This document shows positions 57,997 through 64,000 of a DNA stretch of 64,000 nucleotides, piece after piece. The position numbers and the translations under genes were made by a program. Origin of the DNA: Acidimicrobiia bacterium (lineage in GTDB: Bacteria; Actinomycetota; Acidimicrobiia; IMCC26256; JAMXLJ01); NCBI GenBank assembly GCA_024281095.1, contig JAMXLJ010000085.1, forward strand, positions 1-64,000, given 5' to 3'. Position 1 is the first letter of the stretch. Every line of letters begins with the position of its first letter. The notes below the pieces were generated by a model. The model had not been told where the DNA came from. It worked only from the letters and a program-made list of their open reading frames with translations, and made no database searches.

Positions 57997-58698
57997 ATGC
58001 GGGTGCTCTCCGAGGCGACGGGGCTCGGCGTCTCCGTGCAGGGCCTCACCCACATCTACGCCGAGCACGGCAACCCCCTCGTGGTTCTCGATCAGCTCGA
58101 CCTGGCGCTCCGGCCCGCAGAGCACCTCGCCGTCACCGGCCGCTCCGGCGCGGGAAAGAGCACGCTGCTCGCGGTGCTCGGCGGCCTGGAGCGTCCACAG
58201 TCCGGAAGCGTCCTGGTGGGCGACGTCGATCTCGCGCGGCTCGACGGCGACGAGCTCGCTGCGTACCGGCGGGACCTCGTCGGTTTCGTGTTCCAGCACT
58301 ACGGCCTCCTCGGGAACCTCACCGCCCTCGAGAACATCGAGCTCGCGATGACCTTCACGGGCCTGCGCACCGGGCCGCGCCGGCGCCGGGCTCGCGAGCT
58401 GCTCGACGCGGTCGGGCTCGCCGAACGGGCCGACCACCGACCCAACGCGCTGAGCGGTGGCGAGGCCCAGCGCGTCGCAATCGCCCGCGCGCTCGCGAAC
58501 CAACCCCGCCTCGTCCTGGCCGACGAGCCGACCGGCAACCTCGACGACGAGAACACCGCGCACGTGCTGGACCTTCTCGCCTCCCTTCCCGCGCAGCTCG
58601 GCTGCACGCTCGTGGTCGTCACCCACAACCACGTCGTCGCGGCGCGCGCCGCGCGGCGTTGTCTCCTCGAGCACGGGAGGTTGGTCGCGGTCCCGTGA
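57997..58698 (+). CDS. ABC transporter ATPase, MacB/LolD type
   Basis: A 233-residue ATPase: TGRSGAGKSTLLAVLGGLERPQSG (Walker A), VFQHYGLLGNLTALENIELAM (Q-loop), ALSGGEAQRVAIARALANQPRLVLADEPTGNLD (signature and Walker B) and VVVTHNHVV (H-loop). The QxxLLxxLTALENVxLP arrangement and ADEPTGNLD are typical of MacB/LolD/FtsE-type exporters. The ATG at 57997 or the GTG at 57988 may be used. The GTGA overlap couples it to the FtsX-like permease. Confidence 0.9.
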   Translation: MRVLSEATGLGVSVQGLTHIYAEHGNPLVVLDQLDLALRPAEHLAVTGRSGAGKSTLLAVLGGLERPQSGSVLVGDVDLARLDGDELAAYRRDLVGFVFQHYGLLGNLTALENIELAMTFTGLRTGPRRRRARELLDAVGLAERADHRPNALSGGEAQRVAIARALANQPRLVLADEPTGNLDDENTAHVLDLLASLPAQLGCTLVVVTHNHVVAARAARRCLLEHGRLVAVP

Positions 58699-59999
58699 GT
58701 TGGCGCGATGCCTGCCGCATGGCGACACGGAGCATCGGCCGTCGTCTGGGCCGTGCCGTCCTCACGGTCCTCGCGGTCACGCTCGCGGCCGCGCTCTTGT
58801 CGGCCCTGCTGATCGTGGCCGGGACCGCCCGCACGCGTGTGCTGAGCCAGCTCTCCAAGGGTGGGCCGCTCGCAGGGATCCAGGTCGTCGCGGCCGCACC
58901 CGACCCGGGCCAGGTCGACACCGACAACCCGCGTCCCGGCCAACCGCGCGTGCTCGACGAAGCCGCGCGGCAACGCATCCGCGCGCTCACCGGCGTGCGA
59001 TCGGTGGTTGCGCTCATCTCGACGCCGGTCCGGGTCCTGCCGCCCGACCCGCCGCTCAGGGGCGCGCCGTCCGGCACGCCACCCGATCCGTTCACCCAGC
59101 AGATGACGGGCGTCGACACGGCGAAGAGCGGGCAGTTGCCGATCACGGTGGTGTCGGGTCGCCTGCCGGCGCCGCACTCGCTCGTCGAGGTCGCGGTCAC
59201 CGAGTCGTATCTGCGTCATCTGCAACTACCGAAGCAGCAGGCATCGCGAGTCGTCGGCACCGAGGTGGAGCTCGGTGCACCACGCCTCTTCACCGGTGAC
59301 GATCGTGTCCGCGGACGATGGACGCGCGCAATCATCGTGGGCGTGGTCGCGCAGGGCGTCGCGTCGGGTGACGTCATCGCGCCCATCGAACAGGTGCGCA
59401 CCGCCCAGGCGTGGACGGCGGCCGGCGACCCGACCGGCGACACCGCTTCGCCCTACAGCGGGCTGTTCGTCATCGCCAAGGGCATCAGCCGCGTCGGCGA
59501 GGTCCGAGCCGCGATCACCCAGGTGGGCTACTCCACGAGCGCACCCGAAAACCTGGTCGCGACCGTGCAGCGTTATCTGCATGTCGTCGAGATCGTGTTG
59601 AGCGGCATCGGCCTCATCGCACTCGTGATCGCCGCGCTCGGCATCACCAACGCGCTGCTGGCCGCAGTGCGGGAGCGGCGCAACGAGATCGGCGTCTTGA
59701 AGGCGATCGGCGCACGAGATCGCGACGTGCGCCGGATCTTCCTCATCGAGGCCACCCTGCTCGGTTTGTGGGGCGGCGCGCTCGGAACCGCGGCCGGCTT
59801 CGGGATCTCGGAGCTGATGGGCGCGATCGTGAACCACTATCTGCGCCAGCAGGGCCTCGCGGCCGTGCACGTCGGTGCACCGGTGGCGGTGCTCGTGGGC
59901 GGCGTCGCCGGCTCGGCAGTGCTGGCCCTCGTCGCAGGCACCGTGCCCGCGCAACGTGCCGCCCGTCTCCCGGCCCGCCAGGCGATGGGAGAGACGTGA
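58695..59999 (+). CDS. FtsX-like ABC permease (MacB type)
   Basis: A 434-residue permease. It has one N-terminal helix (about 21-42), a large extracytoplasmic domain (about 45-290), and three C-terminal helices with IALVIAALGITNALLAAVRERRNEIGVLKAIGARDRDVRRIFLIEA, the standard FtsX/MacB block. Such systems do not import; they transmit ATP energy to the outside or release lipoproteins and peptides. The GTG at 58695 overlaps the ATPase stop, and the next gene starts in a GTGA overlap, so three proteins are coupled. Confidence 0.9.
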   Translation: MSWRDACRMATRSIGRRLGRAVLTVLAVTLAAALLSALLIVAGTARTRVLSQLSKGGPLAGIQVVAAAPDPGQVDTDNPRPGQPRVLDEAARQRIRALTGVRSVVALISTPVRVLPPDPPLRGAPSGTPPDPFTQQMTGVDTAKSGQLPITVVSGRLPAPHSLVEVAVTESYLRHLQLPKQQASRVVGTEVELGAPRLFTGDDRVRGRWTRAIIVGVVAQGVASGDVIAPIEQVRTAQAWTAAGDPTGDTASPYSGLFVIAKGISRVGEVRAAITQVGYSTSAPENLVATVQRYLHVVEIVLSGIGLIALVIAALGITNALLAAVRERRNEIGVLKAIGARDRDVRRIFLIEATLLGLWGGALGTAAGFGISELMGAIVNHYLRQQGLAAVHVGAPVAVLVGGVAGSAVLALVAGTVPAQRAARLPARQAMGET

Positions 60000-60736
60000 G
60001 ACGCGTCGCCGGGTGGCTTGCCGCGATGCTGGCCACCGTGCTCGCGGCCGGGTGCACGGGTGCGCCGCGGACACTGCCCAAGACCCGCGCCGGGGCGCCG
60101 CTCTCGTACGTCGCGCTCGGAGGCGGCGAGGTGCTCGGCGACGGCACGGAGGATGCACTCCGCGACGCGTGGCCGCAGGTACTGTTCCGAACAGCGCTGC
60201 CCCGAAGCGCGACGTTCGTGAACTTCGCGTCCAACGGCGCGACCGTCGACGACCTTGCCAACCGTCAGGTACCACTTGCTTCAGCAGTCCATCCCGGCCT
60301 CGTGACGATCCAACTGTTCGACGACCTCTTCGACAGCACTCCCGTGGCAACGTTCGAGCGGACATTGCAGGGCGCGGTGCACGAGTTGCGCGGCGACGGC
60401 ATGACGCGCGTGCTCGTCGCCAACATCGGGCTGTTCGATCAACGTCCCGGATACCGCGCCTGCATCTCGCCTTCCGCCACCGGTGCACAGTGCGCGCTCT
60501 CCACTCCGCCACCGCAGCCCGCGGCGCTCGACGCGCGCACCGACGCCCTCAACGCGGCGATCGCACGGGTCGCGCGCGCGGAAGGTGCCACGCTCGTCGA
60601 TCTGCATGCCGCGCAGGCTGCCGACCGCGCCGCGGGTCGTGAGGCGTCGCACTACACCGACGCGATGACGGTCAACACCGAAGGCGCCGCCGCGACCGCG
60701 TCCGTGTTCGCCGCGGCGCTCCCCCGCTTCCCATGA
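59996..60736 (+). CDS. Lipoprotein with SGNH-hydrolase-like fold, catalytic residues missing
   Basis: A 246-residue protein with lipobox LAAGC (Cys 20). The mature part follows the plan of actinobacterial SGNH/GDSL proteins: ALGGGEVLGDG stands at block I where a GDS-type Ser is expected; FVNFASNGATVDDL matches block II; DDLFDSTPVATFERTLQGAV aligns with block III; and TDAMTVNTEGAAATA takes the place of the DxxH block. Ser and His are both absent, so it is probably not a hydrolase. GTGA overlap joins it to the FtsX-like permease; it may be the outer partner of that system. Confidence 0.78.
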   Translation: MRRVAGWLAAMLATVLAAGCTGAPRTLPKTRAGAPLSYVALGGGEVLGDGTEDALRDAWPQVLFRTALPRSATFVNFASNGATVDDLANRQVPLASAVHPGLVTIQLFDDLFDSTPVATFERTLQGAVHELRGDGMTRVLVANIGLFDQRPGYRACISPSATGAQCALSTPPPQPAALDARTDALNAAIARVARAEGATLVDLHAAQAADRAAGREASHYTDAMTVNTEGAAATASVFAAALPRFP

Positions 60737-60804
60737 GTTCCAACCGTGCGGACGGAGCGGAGCTCCGCTCGGCGCAGCCGTCCCGAGCGGGAGCGTAGGG
60801 AGCC

Positions 60805-61587
60805 ATGAGTTACAAGCGGCCGCCACGCGACGCGCAACGGCGCCGGGTGTATCTGGCCGAGACGCCACTCGGCGGGCGGCGCCTCCCGCTGTTGCCCGAC
60901 TGTGCGGCCTTCGCGGACCAGGTCGTCGGCAGCCTGTGGTGGCAGGCGCGTTTCCCGGCCCACGGCCTCGCTGAGATGCCCCGGTTCCGTCCGGGCCAGG
61001 GCGCGCGGCACGCCTTCTTCCGGCTCGACGAGGACGGCCCCACGATCACGCTGCCCCGCCGGTACCGCACCACCGGGGTCGTGCTCCACGAGCTGTGCCA
61101 TTGGGCCCTTGCCGAAGAGGACGACCTCCCGAACCACGGCCGCACGTTCGCCCGGTTGCTGCTCGACGCGACCAACGAGTTCGGCGGCGGTCAACGCGGC
61201 GAGGCGCTGGCGGCGAACTACGCGCAGCACCGCGTCCACGTCGGCCGCCCTCCGCACACCGATCCCGACGGGCGCCTGCGCTACGCCTGGGACGAGCGGC
61301 TCCATATCGGTCGGGGCCGCATCATCGACGTCCACCACCACGAGGTCGCCGGCGCCGGCAACATCACCACCACGTGCACCCGCGGCGTCTTCGAGGCGTG
61401 GGGTCGCAACCGGTCGAAGGTCCGCCTGCGGTACCAGTCCGAGCTTCTCGTCGTGCCCGCGACGTCGGTGTGGGACGCACGGCGGGTCTCGAATGTGGAC
61501 GACCTGCTCGACGTCTTCGGTGCAGGCCGGCCCGAGCGCGCGCCCGCCGCACACCGCCCGGTACCGCAGGACGCGCCGCACCAGTAG
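60805..61587 (+). CDS. Zinc-dependent metallohydrolase-like protein (TIGR04338-like)
   Basis: A 260-residue protein. RDAQRRRVYLAET at the start recalls the TIGR04338 group of actinobacterial metallohydrolases. TGVVLHELCHWAL (about residue 95) is an HExxH metal motif, and NHGRTFARLLLD supplies a third His. The C-terminal 120 residues have a beta-rich region (DVHHHEVAGAGNITTTC) that I cannot assign. AGGGAG precedes the ATG. The substrate is unknown. It comes before the cation diffusion facilitator gene on the same strand. Confidence 0.78.
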   Translation: MSYKRPPRDAQRRRVYLAETPLGGRRLPLLPDCAAFADQVVGSLWWQARFPAHGLAEMPRFRPGQGARHAFFRLDEDGPTITLPRRYRTTGVVLHELCHWALAEEDDLPNHGRTFARLLLDATNEFGGGQRGEALAANYAQHRVHVGRPPHTDPDGRLRYAWDERLHIGRGRIIDVHHHEVAGAGNITTTCTRGVFEAWGRNRSKVRLRYQSELLVVPATSVWDARRVSNVDDLLDVFGAGRPERAPAAHRPVPQDAPHQ

Positions 61588-61599
61588 CCTCGACGGCTC

Positions 61600-62538
61600 A
61601 TGCACGAAGGCAGCCGCCGTGCCGTCTTCGCCGCGTTCGCCGCCAACCTCGGCATCGCCGCGTCGAAGCTGCTCGTGTTCTTCGTCACCGGCGCGGCGTC
61701 GATCCTCGCCGAGGCGATCCATTCGTTCGCCGACACCGCGAACCAGGCTCTGCTCTTCGTCGGCGGCAGACGCGCACGACGGGCGCCGACGCGCGAGCAT
61801 CCGTTCGGCTTCGGCCGCGAGCGGTACTTCTGGGCGTTCGTCGTCGCCGTGATGCTCTTCACGCTCGGCGGGCTGTTCGCGCTGTACGAGGGCATCGACC
61901 GCATGCTGCATCCGCAGGCGGTGAGCCAACCGGGATGGGCGCTCGCGACCCTCGTCGTCGCCGTGGTGCTCGAGGCGCTGTCGTTCCGCACCGGCACGAG
62001 TGAGGCGAACAAGCTGCGCACCGAGGGCGAGACGTGGCCCCAGTTCATCCGCCAGTCGAAGAACCCGGAGATCACCGTCGTCGTCCTCGAGGACACCGCC
62101 GCGCTCATGGGACTCGCGTTCGCCCTCGCCGGGATCGTGCTGGCATGGGTCACCGGCGACGACCGTTTCGACGCCGGCGGCAGCATCGCGATCGGTGTGC
62201 TCCTCGGGGCGGTCGCGTTGGTGCTGGCGCGGGAGATGAAGAGCTTCCTGATCGGCGAGTCGGCCGGCGCCGGCATCGAGCAGCGCATCCGACAGGCGAT
62301 GGAGTCGAGCCCCGAGGTGCGGCGGGTCATCCACCTGCGCACGGTGCAGATCGGCCCGGAAGAGGTGTTCGTGGGAGCCAAGCTCGACATCCGCGCGTCG
62401 TCGATCCGAGACCTTGCCGAGGCCATCGACCGCATCGAAGTGCGCGTACGCACCGCGGTGCCGGATGCGACCGTCATCTACATCGAGCCCGACCTGTACC
62501 GCGCGCCCGCTTCTGAGGAACCCGTCGAAGACGGCTGA
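61600..62538 (+). CDS. Cation diffusion facilitator family transporter
   Basis: A 312-residue metal/proton antiporter. Helix 2 holds HSFADTANQ, and helix 5 holds VVVLEDTAALMG, the paired His/Asp metal ligands. The segment REHPFGFGRERYFWAFVVAVMLF is a common CDF feature. The cytoplasmic C-domain has IRQAMESSPEVRRVIHLRTVQIGPEEVFVGAKLDI. The family exports zinc, cobalt, iron or manganese. Its last 61 bases overlap the end of the convergent HNH gene. Confidence 0.92.
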   Translation: MHEGSRRAVFAAFAANLGIAASKLLVFFVTGAASILAEAIHSFADTANQALLFVGGRRARRAPTREHPFGFGRERYFWAFVVAVMLFTLGGLFALYEGIDRMLHPQAVSQPGWALATLVVAVVLEALSFRTGTSEANKLRTEGETWPQFIRQSKNPEITVVVLEDTAALMGLAFALAGIVLAWVTGDDRFDAGGSIAIGVLLGAVALVLAREMKSFLIGESAGAGIEQRIRQAMESSPEVRRVIHLRTVQIGPEEVFVGAKLDIRASSIRDLAEAIDRIEVRVRTAVPDATVIYIEPDLYRAPASEEPVEDG

Positions 62539-63740
62539 CTCCGTCGGCCCGTGTCGCGCTTCGGCCTGTTCTTCGGGTGGCGCGGGTCGTCGGGAGGCAC
62601 CATGGGGCGTTTACCGGCGCCTTCGACCAGAGCCCAGCCGTCATACGTCTTGAGATCGTGATGGTGCCCGCAGAGCCGGTCGAGGTTCTCGAGCCGGGTC
62701 CGAGGATTCTGTGCGAACGGTTCGCGATGGTCGATCTCGCGTGCAGCGTGGGCGCAGCCTTCGACCGTGCACGTCGGCGACGACCACAACAACGCAATCT
62801 TCTGCGCCGCCGTGGGCCCGCGACCGAGGTGGGTGACGTTGAGCACGTCGACGCCCTTCGTGATCACGAGCTTCAGGATGCTCTCACCCAGCAGATCTCG
62901 CGCGGTCGACGCCGGGACCGGGCCGATGCCGGTGATCTCGCACATCTCGTCGTCGCACGCGACCTCGCCACGTCGTAGGACATCGACGTCGACACGCAGC
63001 AGCGCGAGGTGTCGCAGATTCGGGCGGTTCCCTCCGGCGTCGGCGCCGCTCTTCGCGAGCGTGACCAACGCGTCGAACGCGTACGCCTGCCGTTCCTCGC
63101 GCCGATCCTCGGTACGGGCCAGATGGAACTGGGTGTCGAGCAACGGTGCGAGCGCGGCTTCGATCCGGGCGCCGTCGGCGACCGTGCCGCGCGCGGCGAG
63201 GTTCCATGCACCCTCGGCGTCGGTCCACGTACGAAGCCGGCGCGCGGCGTGGATGCGGCGGTGGGTCGCCTCGCGGTCTGCATCCGCGGCGGCGCGGGCG
63301 CGCAGCACCTCGTCGCGTAGCTCCTTGAGCGAGCCGCGCTCGGCCTGCTCCAACAGATGAGCCTCGGCATCCGGGTTCACGCTCGTACCCTCGACCACGA
63401 GTGCCGCCTGGGCGGCGGACAACCGGCCGTCGCGCAACCGCTTCTCGATCGTGGGGCGTTCCTCGACCTTGCGCGACAACTCCAACTGCGTACGCGCGGC
63501 GCCGACCGAGCTGCCGGAACGCTTGGCGATGAACTCCGCCGCGCTGCGGTGCCCGGCCCGCTGCCATGTGCGTGACTCCTCGAGCCGCCGGGCCAGCAGG
63601 GTCTTCGCGGCTGCGGCCTGCCGCTCGATCGCGTCGAAGTCGTCCCACAAGGACACAACCTCCGGAAGCGGAACCGCGTCGGGCTCGAGCGCGCGTACGC
63701 GCGCCGTCAGCTCGACCCGAATCTCCGCCACTCCGATCAC
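62478..63740 (-). CDS. DUF222 / HNH endonuclease-signature protein (13E12-type)
   Basis: A 420-residue protein. The N-terminal DUF222 part is helical (AIERQAAAAKTLLARRLEESRTWQRAGHRSAAEFIAKRSG). The HNH motif near residue 330 is CTVEGCAHAAREIDHREPFAQ followed by LENLDRLCGHHHDLKT, with CxxxC and HH metal groups. Many copies exist in actinobacterial genomes, some within mobile elements, and their cellular role is unclear. The GTG at 63740 or 63731 may be the start. Its 3' end overlaps the CDF gene by 61 bp. Confidence 0.88.
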   Translation of the reverse strand: MIGVAEIRVELTARVRALEPDAVPLPEVVSLWDDFDAIERQAAAAKTLLARRLEESRTWQRAGHRSAAEFIAKRSGSSVGAARTQLELSRKVEERPTIEKRLRDGRLSAAQAALVVEGTSVNPDAEAHLLEQAERGSLKELRDEVLRARAAADADREATHRRIHAARRLRTWTDAEGAWNLAARGTVADGARIEAALAPLLDTQFHLARTEDRREERQAYAFDALVTLAKSGADAGGNRPNLRHLALLRVDVDVLRRGEVACDDEMCEITGIGPVPASTARDLLGESILKLVITKGVDVLNVTHLGRGPTAAQKIALLWSSPTCTVEGCAHAAREIDHREPFAQNPRTRLENLDRLCGHHHDLKTYDGWALVEGAGKRPMVPPDDPRHPKNRPKRDTGRRSQPSSTGSSEAGARYRSGSM

Positions 63741-63801
63741 ACTTGAAGTATGAACGGGCGGTGTGACAGTAACGAGCGGTAGCGGACCGCCGCGGAAACG
63801 G

Positions 63802-64000
63802 TTACACGCGCGTCAGCACGTCGACACCGGACTCGGTCACGAGCACCGTGTGCTCGAACTGCGCGGTCCGCGCGCCGTCGCTCGTGACCGCGGTCCAGCC
63901 GTCGTCCCAGACCTGTTCACGCGGGCTTCCCATCGTGATCATCGGCTCGATGGTGAACACCATGCCCGGCTCGAGGATCAGCGTCGCGCGCGGCTCGAAG
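63802..64000 (-). CDS. map: Type I methionine aminopeptidase (C-terminal part)
   Basis: The last 66 residues of a methionine aminopeptidase that begins beyond the window. EPGMVFTIEPM carries the metal-ligand Glu, and TAQFEHTVLVTESGVDVLT the final Glu and the usual end of the fold; the stop is TAA. The enzyme removes the starting Met from nascent proteins. The frame is open to the window edge. Confidence 0.93.
   Translation of the reverse strand, partial: FEPRATLILEPGMVFTIEPMITMGSPREQVWDDGWTAVTSDGARTAQFEHTVLVTESGVDVLTRV

Overview
The window is high-GC DNA with short spacers, many GTG starts and many 4-nt stop/start overlaps. The gene content suggests an actinobacterium: four F420-type luciferase-like (LLM) oxidoreductases, DUF222/HNH, DUF559, DUF5709 and TIGR04338-like proteins, and Ku/LigD repair. 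The class Acidimicrobiia is my best guess, made from content and not from a marker gene. No rRNA, tRNA or CRISPR array was seen.

Layout. 1-8.9 kb: the end of an acyl-CoA synthetase, a MaoC-like protein and DUF429, then an amidohydrolase/hydrolase pair divergent from a degenerate acyl-CoA synthetase with DUF2889, then LLM and SDR enzymes. 8.96-10.17 kb: a DUF559 nuclease-like gene bracketed by inverted pairs of 47-bp palindromes. 10.2-22.5 kb: class II aldolase, aldehyde dehydrogenase, Ppx/GppA, LLM/SnoaL, Nudix, metallo-beta-lactamase fold, a second hydrolase/amidohydrolase pair, methyltransferase, acyl-CoA synthetase and GNAT. 22.5-33.4 kb: exported TAP-like hydrolase, TatA, SDR, a lower-GC multipass membrane protein, acyl-CoA synthetase, DUF5709, LLM plus flavin reductase, glutamate-type dehydrogenase and LLM. 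33.5-38 kb: a membrane protein, a histone-H1-like Lys-rich protein, MarR with an enoyl-CoA hydratase, pirin, and a second hydratase. 38.1-47.4 kb: a TetR gene and a branched-chain-type ABC importer compressed into a LivH-LivM fusion, an MFS-LivF-LivG fusion and two related binding proteins. 47.4-54.7 kb: hexapeptide acyltransferase, DUF1932 dehydrogenase, amidohydrolase, lipoprotein, a binding protein without signal peptide, hemerythrin, Gfo/Idh and a small Cys-rich protein. 54.7-64 kb: Ku and LigD polymerase, SDR, SnoaL, an ABC/FtsX/lipoprotein operon, metallohydrolase, cation diffusion facilitator, HNH protein and the end of methionine aminopeptidase.

How it works together. Most enzymes fit activation and oxidation of carboxylic acids or lipophilic substrates: CoA ligation, hydration, SDR, aldehyde and F420/flavin redox steps, and C-C or ester hydrolysis. 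Many of these genes share one 14-bp palindrome, TGACR-N4-YGTCA, found in seven intergenic regions. It predicts a single regulon whose regulator is not identified here. The Liv-type importer would bring in amino-acid-like or small carboxylate ligands.

The most unusual items are the MFS-ABC-ABC triple fusion, the TGACR-N4-YGTCA regulon, the repeat-bounded DUF559 cassette, a CTG start in a CTGA overlap, and several proteins that keep a fold but have lost catalytic residues.
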